The notes beneath the pieces were generated by a model. It was not told the DNA's origin, searched no databases, and saw nothing but the letters and a program-made list of their open reading frames with translations. From the NCBI GenBank assembly GCA_040235375.1, contig JBECKQ010000062.1:1-44781 (forward strand): a stretch of 44,781 bases of DNA, read 5' to 3'. The position numbers and the translations under genes are program-made. This DNA comes from JBECKQ01 sp040235375 (GTDB taxonomy: Bacteria; Planctomycetota; Phycisphaerae; UBA1845). Positions 16,465 to 25,000 of this stretch are shown piece by piece (positions within the stretch are counted from its first letter, which is position 1; the number at the start of each line of letters is the position of its first letter).

Positions 16465-16575
16465 TGATAACCAAGCTGCGGACCAGGCGTGGGAGGCGCT
16501 TGGGCGGTGGGGAGCCCGGAATTACTGGGTTCCGTTCAGAGAGAGAGCAAGGGCTGCGCCCTGTGCTCTTTTTTT
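16465..16575 (+). ncRNA. Candidate small RNA or 5' attenuator ahead of a PEP-CTERM gene
   Basis: About 110 nucleotides from the predicted start to the T-run. Stem A pairs CCAAGC (16471-16476) with GCTTGG (16498-16503). Stem B pairs GGAGCCC (16511-16517) with GGGTTCC (near 16527-16533, one G-U pair). The third stem is the terminator. No gene ends in the preceding 100 bases, so the terminator belongs to this RNA or controls read-through into the PEP-CTERM gene that starts 52 bases later. It matches no RNA class I know. Confidence 0.45.
16545..16575 (+). terminator. Strong rho-independent terminator
   Basis: GAGCAAGGGC (16545-16554), loop TGC, then GCCCTGTGCTC (16558-16568) with a single bulged G, followed by seven T residues (16569-16575). 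Confidence 0.85.
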
Positions 16576-16627
16576 GTTGCGCGAGAGAAGCGACTAGCGG
16601 GTCATGACCTTCAAGGAGCAGGGAAGA

Positions 16628-17422
16628 ATGAGAAACGTAACGGAGTGGAAGGGACATCGAGTATGGCGGCTTTTGCCGGTCATGCTCATGGTCGGGGTGC
16701 TGGCGTGCGTAGCATCCAGCGCGTCGGCTGAGATGATATTGTCGACGACCTGGTCGGCGCCGCAGGGTCTCATGTATACCGCGGACGTGCCTGGTGCATA
16801 TCCGGCTACGGGCACCTGGCAGCACAACAACTCCGCGATACTCGGCACCCTGGTGGGCACGGGGGGCGGCGTCGGCAATCTCGATCCCGGCGCAACGTTT
16901 ACGTGGTCGGGTAATCGGCTTGAACTGCCGAGTGGCCCCTACCCGGGCGATCAGTCAGCGGGCGGGGTGGCCGATGCGACGTTCCTGGGCTACACGCCGA
17001 CCGGGCCGGGCGATCACAACTTCGAGATGGTGGGCAGCGCCACGCTGTTTCCGGCCGATCCGCCGTTCTTCGCGATGGTCGGTCCGGGCGTGCTGCTCGA
17101 GGGCGTCGTTCACGAGTTTCGCGTCAGAGAGTCCGCGTCGCCGAACAACCTCGACATGATCGTGGCGCAGACGTTTGAGGTCACCGGCGGCCTGCTGACG
17201 AATCCGGCAAACGGGTTGTATTACAACGTCGGCCAGATGCTCGCGTTCGGCCTGAGCATTCAGGCGGCGGAGGCGGCGACAACGATCGACGTTGAAGGAT
17301 TCTCGTACGCCATCTCGTCCGGACAGAGCGGTACACAGTTCGCGCTGTACCTCCCGGAGCCAGGATCGCTGGTGCTGCTGGCGCTTGGTGGACTGGGCGT
17401 TTTGCGCCGCAGGCGGGGCTAG
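16628..17422 (+). CDS. PEP-CTERM sorting-domain protein (first of two)
   Basis: 264 residues from ATG 16628. AAGGAG (16613-16618) lies 9 bases upstream and favours this start over ATG 16604. It has an N-terminal signal peptide (RLLPVMLMVGVLACVASSASA). The mature body is Gly- and Pro-rich with beta-type segments and no domain I recognise. The C-terminus has the three-part PEP-CTERM signal: LPEPGS, a hydrophobic segment LVLLALGGLGVL, and a basic end RRRRG. Family knowledge: exosortase recognises this tail and sorts the protein to the cell envelope or extracellular matrix. No exosortase gene is in the window. It lies behind a terminator-bearing leader and 162 bases before a second PEP-CTERM gene. 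Confidence 0.85.
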   Translation: MRNVTEWKGHRVWRLLPVMLMVGVLACVASSASAEMILSTTWSAPQGLMYTADVPGAYPATGTWQHNNSAILGTLVGTGGGVGNLDPGATFTWSGNRLELPSGPYPGDQSAGGVADATFLGYTPTGPGDHNFEMVGSATLFPADPPFFAMVGPGVLLEGVVHEFRVRESASPNNLDMIVAQTFEVTGGLLTNPANGLYYNVGQMLAFGLSIQAAEAATTIDVEGFSYAISSGQSGTQFALYLPEPGSLVLLALGGLGVLRRRRG

Positions 17423-17566
17423 TGTTCGGGATTGAAGTGAATCGCGGGCGACGCCGACTCAGCGGGCGTTGCGCACGCGAGGAAAACTATGGAGGAAGGC
17501 GGAGCCGGGGTCACGTGCCTCGGCGCCGGGGCAGAAGCTCCAGGGGCAAGAAGCCACCGGAGGATA

Positions 17567-18298
17567 ATGAAAGGGAAAAGTGATATGAGCATGATCAAGC
17601 GAGGGGTAGTGGTGCTGGGCGCAGTTGCGGTCCTGTGTGCGGCGGGGCCCGCGATTGCTCAGATTGACAACATTCAAACCAGTTGGATCGATGCGACGCA
17701 GGATACGACATTTGACGGCACGACGTTGTTGGTATCCCAAACGCGCGTGGCGCCGGCGAATCCTGTAGCGGTTAATGAGGCGACGTTTGTTCCGTCGACG
17801 ATTGACCAGTATGCCACGGCAACCGTCAATCTCACCACGGACTTCGACCACGTGGGATTCGACGGGAGCAATTTCTTCCTGGTCTTCACTGGCGGCACCC
17901 TGTCGGTGACGTTTGCGAACTCGCCTGTCGCGCCGGGGTGGCCGGGGCCGTACGAGATCAGCGGGCCGATCAATGCCCTCCAGGTGCGCCTCAACAACGT
18001 CGTCGGCGGCAACAGCTTCCTGGACGCTGAAGGCTTGTTCATGGCCTCGACGACCGTGCTGCCGGGCTCGGGCATTTGGTCCCCGGGCCAGACGAATGGG
18101 ACGCTCTACAGCTCCATTGATGGCATGATCATCAACTTGGGCGAAGACCTTAGCGGTTACGACTGGGCGACCCACCCCGCGTGGACGGGTGTGGCTCAGA
18201 CTCAGTTCCAGATGATCCCGGATGACACGGCGATTCCGGAGCCGGCTTCGCTGGCGCTGCTGGCCGCCGGGATGCTGCTCGTGGTTCGCCGTCGGTAA
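17567..18298 (+). CDS. PEP-CTERM sorting-domain protein (second of two)
   Basis: About 243 residues. ATG 17567 follows GGAGG after only 3 bases; ATG 17585 in the same frame is an alternative start. A signal peptide (MIKRGVVVLGAVAVLCAAGP, then AIA) is cleaved before QIDNIQTSW. The body is Asn-, Thr- and Val-rich and beta-like (VNLTTDFDHVGFDGSNFFLV), with no known domain. The tail IPEPASLALLAAGMLLVVRRR is a clear PEP-CTERM signal. Its middle region does not look like the first PEP-CTERM protein, so this is not a simple tandem duplication. A 16-bp-stem terminator follows at 18395-18435. Confidence 0.85.
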   Translation: MKGKSDMSMIKRGVVVLGAVAVLCAAGPAIAQIDNIQTSWIDATQDTTFDGTTLLVSQTRVAPANPVAVNEATFVPSTIDQYATATVNLTTDFDHVGFDGSNFFLVFTGGTLSVTFANSPVAPGWPGPYEISGPINALQVRLNNVVGGNSFLDAEGLFMASTTVLPGSGIWSPGQTNGTLYSSIDGMIINLGEDLSGYDWATHPAWTGVAQTQFQMIPDDTAIPEPASLALLAAGMLLVVRRR

Positions 18299-18303
18299 CC
18301 AGT

Positions 18304-18321
18304 CAGCCCCCACAGGGGCTG
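18304..18321 (+). repeat. Short perfect stem-loop after the second PEP-CTERM gene
   Basis: CAGCCCC (18304-18310), loop CACA, GGGGCTG (18315-18321), starting 5 bases after the stop codon. There is no immediate T-run, so it may stabilise the 3' end before the stronger terminator downstream. Confidence 0.45.
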
Positions 18322-18394
18322 TGATTGACGCTTTTGACAGGGAAGGCCTGCACCGAAAGGTGTGGCCACCCATCTCTCGCTTGCTTGAATCAAC

Positions 18395-18435
18395 GCGGTA
18401 TGCCCGCCGCCGGACGCGGCGGGCATACCGCTTTT
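18395..18435 (+). terminator. Terminator of the second PEP-CTERM gene
   Basis: A perfect 16-bp stem (18395-18410 with 18416-18431) closes a 5-base loop, CGGAC, and is followed by TTTT (18432-18435). It lies about 100 bases after the stop codon and about 85 bases before the end of the opposing lipocalin gene. Confidence 0.8.
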
Positions 18436-18519
18436 GCATGCGCTGTGTTGGGATCGGTCGCGGCGGAGCGGAACGCGCCATCGCAGATGCCAGGTTCCGT
18501 TGCGTGTTGCCTACCGGTC

Positions 18520-19074
18520 TCACTCCGAGAGGCTGTCGGCGACAGGTTGTGGAGTTAGCTGCAGTAGAGCCGGCGAGTAGTCCTTCGCCGGCAGCCGCGA
18601 CAGTATCCCTTCGTAGGTGTCCGAGCTCAATGCAGGCGTCCGGCTGAGGATCCAGAGGAATCGCCGACTCGGTTCGCCCACAACCGCCCATTCATAATCG
18701 TCGTCCAAATCGATGATCCAGTAGTCGCCCTCGAAGGGCCAGAAGAAACGAACCTTCAGCTTGGCATTGGTCTGGGAATCAATGATCCGGGCAATTCCCT
18801 CGATCCTATTCTGGGGGCCGTTCAACTCGCCCTCGTAGCATGTGTTGATCACGGTTACCGTACCATCGTCGCGTAACTCGTATTCCGCAGTCGTTCCCAC
18901 GCAATCGGCCGGCTCGAACCAGTTTGGATACCTGGCGATCTCGTACCATCTGCCCGTGTAGCGGGCGAGGTTGACATTGTCGACGACTTCCAGGGGAGAA
19001 TTCATGGCCAGGGCGCCGCAGCCGGCGGTGCAGCCGGTCATCAATCCGGCCAATCCAATCAGCGCGTGTTTCAT
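18520..19074 (-). CDS. blc: Outer-membrane lipocalin (Blc-type lipoprotein)
   Basis: 184 residues. GGAGG lies 6 bases before the ATG. The signal peptide contains a Cys lipobox (LMTGC, with a second possible Cys at TAGC). The mature start VDNVNLARYTGRWYEIARYP carries the lipocalin G-x-W signature, and NWFEPADCVGTTAEY follows. The strand EGIARIIDSQTNAKLKVRFF and the closing motif WAVVGEPSRRFLWILSRTP are typical of Blc. Family knowledge: Blc binds lysophospholipids or fatty acids at the inner face of the outer membrane. It stands alone and is divergent from the RND exporter. Its upstream sequence matches that of the Ser/Thr kinase gene at 18 of 20 positions. Confidence 0.93.
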   Translation of the reverse strand: MKHALIGLAGLMTGCTAGCGALAMNSPLEVVDNVNLARYTGRWYEIARYPNWFEPADCVGTTAEYELRDDGTVTVINTCYEGELNGPQNRIEGIARIIDSQTNAKLKVRFFWPFEGDYWIIDLDDDYEWAVVGEPSRRFLWILSRTPALSSDTYEGILSRLPAKDYSPALLQLTPQPVADSLSE

Positions 19075-19078
19075 GTTC

Positions 19079-19098
19079 GACCTCCGAGCATATATTCG
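19079..19098 (-). promoter_or_regulatory. 20-bp upstream motif shared with the kinase gene (lipocalin copy)
   Basis: On the minus strand it reads CGAATATATGCTCGGAGGTC. The copy at 31354-31373 differs only at the two bases after the last T of CGAATATAT. It includes the Shine-Dalgarno GGAGG of the lipocalin gene and an AT-rich block that could be a -10. Confidence 0.45.
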
Positions 19099-19339
19099 TT
19101 CAAATCGTTCACTCGTCGGAGTGTAGTCGGGTGGGATTCATCTAGCAAGAGGCAGAATCGCGAACTATCGTGCTGTTCCACTGCGAGCGTAACGCTAGTA
19201 AAAACAATGAGTTGCGTTCCCCGGCAGAGCGTACCGGGCAGGGAGGCGGCAAGATTCTGCGCGATTCGACCATTTCGTTCACATCGTCTGTGTCCTGAAA
19301 AAACGCGACCGGGCGGACGCGCCGTCGGGCGAGGCCCGG

Positions 19340-19345
19340 TAGAAT
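19340..19345 (+). promoter_or_regulatory. Candidate -10 element immediately before the RND gene
   Basis: TAGAAT matches the -10 consensus at 5 of 6 positions and ends 9 bases before the ATG. The predicted start would fall about 3 bases before the start codon, so the message could be nearly leaderless. No Shine-Dalgarno or good -35 is visible. Confidence 0.35.
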
Positions 19346-19354
19346 CCGCTCGGG

Positions 19355-21547
19355 ATGGCTGCCCGAATCGAACACTGGATCGTCCGCGTCCACTTGCCCT
19401 TGCTGGTGATTGCGGCGATTGCCACGTTGGTCTCGACAACGGCGCTGGTGACGAAGGGACTGAAGGCGGATTATCGCCTCGAAGCGTTCGTGGCGACGCA
19501 CGACGAGTCGTACGAGCGTTTCCGGCATCTTCTGGAGGAGTTCACCAGCAACGAGTTCGCCCTGGTTGCGATCCACGGCGCGGAGCCAGTCGGGCCGAAG
19601 GAAGTGAAGCTGCTCGGCGACATCAGCGCCCGGTTGCGGCGAATCCCCGCCGTCGAGCGGTGCAGCTCGATCGCTGACATTCCGCCGCTCGTCCGCATAG
19701 CGCTCGGCGACAGACTTCTGTCACATCCGCTGCTCGCCGGCAACCTGATCAGCGAGGACCAGCGAACGGCGGCCATTCTCTGCCAGATGTCCGCGGAAGC
19801 GCTCGGTGGCGAGCAGCGCCGCCACAGCGTCGCGCGAATGAAGGAGATTGTCGCATCGGTTCGAGCCGCCAATCCCAACATCGAGATCATCCTGACCGGT
19901 CCCTACGTGACGCTGATCGACATGTACGCCTACGTCGATCAGGATCTGCTCGTTTTTTCGATTGCGGCGTTCGTCCTGACGGCCGTCTCGCTGTGGGCAG
20001 TCTTCCAACGCCTTGCGCCGGTGTTGTACGCCGGCAGCGTGGGTGCCGCGGCCATTCTCTGCACGCTCGGCGTGGCCGTCGCGCTCGGCGTGGTCACGTC
20101 GTTGATCACGCAGATGATCGTGATCCTGATCATCGTGCTGGCCGTCGCCAACTGTGTTCACCTGGCGGTCGGGGCGGAAGAGACAGACGCGATCATGCCC
20201 GAGGCGACAGGCGGCGGGCGAGCAATCGCCACGCTGCAGCGGATGCAGGCGCCGTGCGCCGCGGTAATGCTCACGACGGCCGCGGGCTTCGGCTCGGTGT
20301 GCATATCGGAGATCGCACCGGTGCGGCGTTTCGGGGCGCTGATGGTGTTCGGCCTGCTGCTCGCGCTCGTGCTGGCCCTGACGGGCGTCGTCGCTTTGCA
20401 ACGGGGCAGCCGGGCGGCGGCGGTCCATCGGTGGCATCTGGGCGGACTGCTGGCGCGCTGCGCTGGCGCGGCGGTGGAGCATCCGTGGCTTGTGATCGGT
20501 GCATTCGTCGCCGGCAGCGCGGCCGTGGCCGCCGGCACGCCGTGGCTCCGATTTGAAAGCGATTTCGTCAAGAACTTCCGGCGGGGCAGCGAGGTACGAC
20601 GGAATTATCGTTTCATCGAGCGAAACCTGTCGCCGCTCGGCTCCGTCGAGCTTGTCGTTCGCGCCAAGGCGGGCGACACAGTCGAGAATGCGCAGCTCAT
20701 CCAGCGTGCGGACAAGCTCGCCGCGGAGGTCGTCAGGGACAATGCGATGGTCAAGAAGTCGCTGACGCTGGCTGACGCGCTCACGCTCGTCATGCCGAAC
20801 GTGCCGGCGACGGACGCCGACTTGAAAGCCCGGCTGACGCTGCTGCACGCTTTGCCGGACGGAAGCCGGATTCTGCGCAACTTCATCAACGACGACCACA
20901 CGGCACTGCGTCTCAACTTCCGGTGCATCGAGGGCTACAACGTCTATCAGAAGCTCGCCGCGTGCGAGCGCATCGCCGACGAGGCCCGCCGCGAGCTCGG
21001 CGACCGGTACACGGTAGAGGTGACCGGCCTCTACTACTTCTATGCGAAGCTGGTCTCGAACCTGCTGCGCGATCAGTACCGCGCGTTCGCGCTGACGCTG
21101 CCGGCGATCGCAGTGGTGATCTGGCTGCTGATTCGCTCATTGTGGCTGACGATCATCGCGATGATAGTCAACGTGTTGCCGGTGGTGCTGTGCCTTGGGG
21201 CGATGGGCTGGGCGGATATCCCGGTGAACATGACCTCCGCGATGATGCTGTCGGTCGCGATGGGCATCGCCGTGGACGACACGCTGCATTACCTGTGGCG
21301 GTATCGGCGGGAGCTGGCGACGTGCGGCGACCGCACCACGGCGATCCGCCGGGCGCACGCCAGCGTCGGCCGGGCATGCATCTTTACGACGATCGTCATC
21401 ACCGGGGGGTTTTCGATACTGATGCTATCGCACTTTCTGCCGACGGCGTACTTCGGTGGCTTGGTCGGCGTGACGATGGTGGGGGCGCTGGCTGCGGACC
21501 TGCTCCTGCTTCCGACGCTGCTGATGGTGACGCAGCGCTGCCGGTGA
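19355..21547 (+). CDS. RND-superfamily (MMPL-type, HAE3-like) exporter
   Basis: 730 residues with the duplicated RND layout. One N-terminal membrane helix (LLVIAAIATLVSTTALVTKG) is followed by a large outside loop. A cluster of five helices starts near VFSIAAFVLTAVSLWAVF, then the pattern repeats with a second helix near LVIGAFVAGSAAVAAG, a second loop and five more helices. The second core carries MLSVAMGIAVDDTLHYLWRY, typical of the MMPL/HAE3 group. Family knowledge: such proton-driven pumps move lipids, hopanoids or other hydrophobic molecules across the inner membrane. No adaptor or outer-membrane factor lies nearby, which fits the stand-alone type. Its stop is one base from the stop of the opposing esterase gene. 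The substrate is unknown. Confidence 0.9.
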   Translation: MAARIEHWIVRVHLPLLVIAAIATLVSTTALVTKGLKADYRLEAFVATHDESYERFRHLLEEFTSNEFALVAIHGAEPVGPKEVKLLGDISARLRRIPAVERCSSIADIPPLVRIALGDRLLSHPLLAGNLISEDQRTAAILCQMSAEALGGEQRRHSVARMKEIVASVRAANPNIEIILTGPYVTLIDMYAYVDQDLLVFSIAAFVLTAVSLWAVFQRLAPVLYAGSVGAAAILCTLGVAVALGVVTSLITQMIVILIIVLAVANCVHLAVGAEETDAIMPEATGGGRAIATLQRMQAPCAAVMLTTAAGFGSVCISEIAPVRRFGALMVFGLLLALVLALTGVVALQRGSRAAAVHRWHLGGLLARCAGAAVEHPWLVIGAFVAGSAAVAAGTPWLRFESDFVKNFRRGSEVRRNYRFIERNLSPLGSVELVVRAKAGDTVENAQLIQRADKLAAEVVRDNAMVKKSLTLADALTLVMPNVPATDADLKARLTLLHALPDGSRILRNFINDDHTALRLNFRCIEGYNVYQKLAACERIADEARRELGDRYTVEVTGLYYFYAKLVSNLLRDQYRAFALTLPAIAVVIWLLIRSLWLTIIAMIVNVLPVVLCLGAMGWADIPVNMTSAMMLSVAMGIAVDDTLHYLWRYRRELATCGDRTTAIRRAHASVGRACIFTTIVITGGFSILMLSHFLPTAYFGGLVGVTMVGALAADLLLLPTLLMVTQRCR

Positions 21548-21548
21548 G

Positions 21549-22574
21549 CTACTGATCGAGCCGGGCGCTGACCCGCGGCAGTGGGACGGTCACGTCGAAC
21601 CGGCGTTTCACTTCCTTGCCGCCTTTGCTGGTTACGCGCAGGAGGATTGTGTAGGTGCCCGGCCGGGAGAACGTGTGCACCGGCGAGGCGATTGGCGAGG
21701 TTTCGCCGTCGCTGAAACGCCAGTCGTATGTGGCGGGCTCGAAGGAGGCGTAGGTGCTGAACCTGACCGTCAGCGGATCGTTGCCTTCGGCCGTTGTTGC
21801 GTGCAGACGCAGCCAGGGGATTTTGCGGATCACGCGGGTGAAGAATTCATAGGCCAGCTCGGGGTGCGAGCGGTGGGGGCCGGCGATCTGGTCCTGAAAA
21901 ACGTAGGCGTCATGGTCGTACAGCCAGTCGAGACAGTCCTTCGGCTGGCTGCGGGCGACGATGTCGGTCGTTCCATAGACCACGAGGATGGGCTGATAGG
22001 GATCGATGTGTCCTTCGACGTCGGTCATGTAGTCGGGATTGAAGTTGCCCTGGTGCACGACAAGGGCCCGGAAGATGTCCGGATGGAGCATGCCGGTGTG
22101 CAGCACGGCGAACGCGCCGCCCGACCAGCCGCTCATGAAGATCCGCGTGGGATTGATGTTGTACGCTCCGCGCACATGGCGCACGACGGCGAGAATCTCG
22201 GCTTCGTCGCGGCGCTGAAGATCGAGTTGCCTGGCAGTGCTCCGGATCGTGTCACCGCGAGTGCCGGCCAGCTCCGGGGCGACGACGATGAAGCCCTCTT
22301 TCTCTGCGAGTCCGGCCCAGTTGCGGATCTGGCGGGTGGCCGTGTCCCACGGCGTTGTCCCGTGGCAAGCGACGACGAGGGCGATGGGACGACTCGCATC
22401 GTACGTGCTCGGGACGTATATCCGATAGTCGCGATGCGTGACCGGTTCCGTGACCTGGCGGATGGCGTTGGGCACGTTCGGCGCCGTGTACGGCGGGCAG
22501 CCGGCGATGAGAAGCATCAGGGACAGAACGACCGCGGCTCGCGCGATGAGGGCCGGATAGCATTTGCACCACAC
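21549..22574 (-). CDS. Alpha/beta-hydrolase esterase lipoprotein (PHB-depolymerase/LpqC-like) with C-terminal PKD domain
   Basis: About 341 residues from GTG 22574, which has GGAG 9 bases upstream; GTG 22604 would overlap pheT. The signal peptide ends in a lipobox (LLIAGC). The hydrolase domain contains VVACHGTTPWDT (oxyanion region), the nucleophile elbow GWSGGA with the active Ser, and a likely catalytic Asp in VVYGTTDIV. A His is available in AGPHRSHPEL. This order resembles poly(3-hydroxybutyrate) depolymerase-like and feruloyl esterases. The last ~85 residues are a PKD/Ig-like domain (YDWRFSDGETSP, VHTFSRPGTYTI), a common carbohydrate- or surface-binding add-on. It starts 5 bases after the pheT stop and is probably read from the pheST message, though its role is unrelated. 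Confidence 0.85.
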   Translation of the reverse strand: MWCKCYPALIARAAVVLSLMLLIAGCPPYTAPNVPNAIRQVTEPVTHRDYRIYVPSTYDASRPIALVVACHGTTPWDTATRQIRNWAGLAEKEGFIVVAPELAGTRGDTIRSTARQLDLQRRDEAEILAVVRHVRGAYNINPTRIFMSGWSGGAFAVLHTGMLHPDIFRALVVHQGNFNPDYMTDVEGHIDPYQPILVVYGTTDIVARSQPKDCLDWLYDHDAYVFQDQIAGPHRSHPELAYEFFTRVIRKIPWLRLHATTAEGNDPLTVRFSTYASFEPATYDWRFSDGETSPIASPVHTFSRPGTYTILLRVTSKGGKEVKRRFDVTVPLPRVSARLDQ

Positions 22575-22579
22575 GTATA

Positions 22580-24979
22580 TTATCTCCGAAGCTCGAATCC
22601 GCACGCGCTGATGTGTTTCTCGAAGGCGTTGCGGAAAGCGACGAGGTCGTTCTCGACCAGCGTGCGGTCCGCTGCGCCGATTCGCGTGCGATAGGTCAGG
22701 CTGCGTTTGCCCGGAGGAATCGACTTGCCTTCGTAAGCGCCGACGTACGAAATGCGCCGCAGCAGCGGGTCGTCGAATTGCGAAAGTCGGGCGCTCACGT
22801 CATTGAATGATAGCACCGCATCGACGAGCATCGAGAAATCGAGCTCGACCTCGGGGAACTCGGGCACGCGTGACCGGCGCTCATCAACCGGCGGCATCGC
22901 GGCCAGCGGCCCGAGAGCGATTTGGGCCCAGGCGATCCCCCAGTTGGCCAGATGCTCATCCATCCGGCGGCGCATGACCAGCGGCACGACGCTGGCCATT
23001 CCGACCGTCCGGCCGCCGATGACGACGCACGCGGTCTTGTACTCGTGCGCCCAGGCCGGCAGGTCGGCAGCCTCCGGGAGCAGGTAAGTGGCCGGCCGGC
23101 CGATGGTCTGCCACGCCCACGCCTCGATGAGGCCTTTGAGCTCGGCGAGCAGGTCATCCTCGATATCTCGCCCGCGTTTCGCGACGATCAGGCCGAGATG
23201 CCGCTCTTCTTCGTGCGAGTCGGGCCCACCGGGAAAGACGCTGCCGACCTCGCAGAGGTTGAAGGCGTCGGCATGCCGGCGGTTATGCTCGGTCGCCTGC
23301 AGCAGGCCGGGCATCAGCGTGTGCCGAAGGTACTCCTGCCCTGCGGCGGCGGGATTGCGCAGCTCGATCGCCGGCGGAATCTCCAGGCCGAGTTGGTGTA
23401 TCCACTCGTTGTCGTACCAGATGTAAAGCTGAATCTCGGAGAAGCCCATGCCGACGCACAGCGTCTGCAACGTGCGCTTCTCCAACTCGTGCTGGGCGTT
23501 GGGGGTGAAGCAGCGAACGTGCACCTCCGGCAGGGCGGGCGCGATGTTGTCGTAGCCGACAAAGCGGGCGACCTCTTCGATGACATCCGCCTCGATGGAG
23601 ATGTCCTTGGTCGCACGGAAGCTCGGCACAGTGACCACGAGCTTGTGCTCCGCCTTTTCTACGCCGAACTCGAGCGCCGTGAGAATCTGCGTCATTTCTT
23701 TTGGGGTCACGTGATGGCCCATGAACCGCTGCGCGAAATGCGGGTCCACCTCGACACGTATCGTCGGCGCAGGCGTCGGATAGCAGTCCGAGAGCCTGCT
23801 GTCGATTCGCAGGCCGGCGAATCCCTGGCGCGCCAGGTGGACGAAGCGGCGGATGCCGTACACGGTGTTCGCGGGGTCGAGCGATTTCTCGAAGCGGGCG
23901 CTGGCTTCGGTCCGCAGTCCGAGCGCTGCGGCGCAGCGGCGGATGCACGCGGGGCCGAAGTTGGCGCTTTCGAGCAGGATGCGCTTCGTCTGCGGCGAGA
24001 CCTCCGTCTCCAGCCCGCCCATGACGCCGGCCAGTGCCACTGGTGTGCGATGGCTCATGATCATGAGTGCGTCGGCGGGCAGAAGCCGCTCGACGCCGTC
24101 GAGCGTGGTGAACCTGCTGCCCGGTTTGGCAACGCCGACCTCGATGCGATCGAGCTTGTCGCCGTCGAATGCGTGCATCGGCTGGCCAAGCTCCGCCATG
24201 ATGTAGTTCGTCAGGTCGACGAGGAAGTCGATCGGCCGCATGCCGACGTGGCCGAGGCGGAACTGCATCGAGAGCGGCGCGGGCTGCGCAGTTACGCCGC
24301 CCATCACCAACGCCGTGTACCGCGGGCACAACGCCGGATCGTCGATCTCGACGGGCACCACGGGCAAGGACCGGTTTTCGAGCTCGGCGAGCTCCCACAT
24401 CGGGTACGGCTTCAGCTTCTTGTCCAGCATCGCGGCGATCTCGCGAGCGATGCCGTAGTGGCCCCACAGGTCCGGCCGGTGCGTGATCGACTTGTTGTCG
24501 ATCTCGATGACCCAGTCGTCGAGCATGGCGGGGTCGAGGGCCTCGCCGGGCGACATCGCTGGCGGGCAGAAGATGGCCTCGTCGGCGGCCATGGCGATAC
24601 CCAGGGCATCGCCCGGAAGGATCATGCCTTCGCTGGCGTGGCCGGCCACGTCGCCAACGCCTATCTTGCCGGTCGCCAGCGTGCTCGCCCCCGGCGGGGC
24701 GTAGACCACGAGTTCCCCGACGCGCAGCACCGGCGCGGCGCTGACCGTTTCGACCGTCCGGCCGCCCACGTCCAGTGTGACATGCCGGAGATTCCTTGTG
24801 CCCGGAAGGTCGCGAACGGAGGCGACCTTGGCCGCGATCAACCCCTTCGCTCTCACCTCGATCCGTTCCACGCCTTCGACTTCCGCGCAGGTCATGGTGA
24901 ACTGCCGGGCGAGCTCGGCCACGTCCAGCGTGGCAGGCAGGTCGACGAAGTCACGGAGCCAGTTCAGGGAGATGAGCAT
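22580..24979 (-). CDS. pheT: Phenylalanine-tRNA ligase beta subunit
   Basis: 799 residues, the usual bacterial length. The N-terminal MLISLNWLRDFVDLP and an OB-fold tRNA-binding domain (about residues 40-150) are present. The B3/B4 editing region follows NKSITHRPDLWGHYGIAREI and includes YTALVMGGV. B5 is visible as EVDPHFAQRFMGHHVTPKEM, the catalytic-like core as EADVIEEVARFVGYDNI, and the C-terminal FDX-ACB anticodon-binding domain as the last ~95 residues. Family knowledge: with PheS it forms an (alpha-beta)2 enzyme that charges tRNA-Phe and edits Tyr-tRNA-Phe in the cytoplasm. It starts 21 bases after pheS. Confidence 0.98.
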   Translation of the reverse strand: MLISLNWLRDFVDLPATLDVAELARQFTMTCAEVEGVERIEVRAKGLIAAKVASVRDLPGTRNLRHVTLDVGGRTVETVSAAPVLRVGELVVYAPPGASTLATGKIGVGDVAGHASEGMILPGDALGIAMAADEAIFCPPAMSPGEALDPAMLDDWVIEIDNKSITHRPDLWGHYGIAREIAAMLDKKLKPYPMWELAELENRSLPVVPVEIDDPALCPRYTALVMGGVTAQPAPLSMQFRLGHVGMRPIDFLVDLTNYIMAELGQPMHAFDGDKLDRIEVGVAKPGSRFTTLDGVERLLPADALMIMSHRTPVALAGVMGGLETEVSPQTKRILLESANFGPACIRRCAAALGLRTEASARFEKSLDPANTVYGIRRFVHLARQGFAGLRIDSRLSDCYPTPAPTIRVEVDPHFAQRFMGHHVTPKEMTQILTALEFGVEKAEHKLVVTVPSFRATKDISIEADVIEEVARFVGYDNIAPALPEVHVRCFTPNAQHELEKRTLQTLCVGMGFSEIQLYIWYDNEWIHQLGLEIPPAIELRNPAAAGQEYLRHTLMPGLLQATEHNRRHADAFNLCEVGSVFPGGPDSHEEERHLGLIVAKRGRDIEDDLLAELKGLIEAWAWQTIGRPATYLLPEAADLPAWAHEYKTACVVIGGRTVGMASVVPLVMRRRMDEHLANWGIAWAQIALGPLAAMPPVDERRSRVPEFPEVELDFSMLVDAVLSFNDVSARLSQFDDPLLRRISYVGAYEGKSIPPGKRSLTYRTRIGAADRTLVENDLVAFRNAFEKHISACGFELRR

Positions 24980-25000
24980 GCTTAATCCGCTTTGGCGCTT

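Larger units (their letters stand above)
16324..16627. other. Intergenic region with a self-contained promoter-RNA-terminator unit
   Basis: About 300 bases. It holds a promoter (16429-16458), a structured segment and a strong T-run terminator (16545-16575), all before the ribosome binding site of the next gene. A 45-codon open frame (16459-16596) overlaps these but shows no domain and runs through the terminator. Confidence 0.5.

Noticed and set aside
16459..16596. 45-codon open frame over the candidate RNA
   Set aside because: It runs straight through the terminator hairpin and T-run and has no Shine-Dalgarno; a leader peptide cannot be fully excluded.
22922..24985. 687-codon open frame on the plus strand
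   Set aside because: Lies antisense to pheT, whose domains are complete; the frame is a by-product of high GC content.
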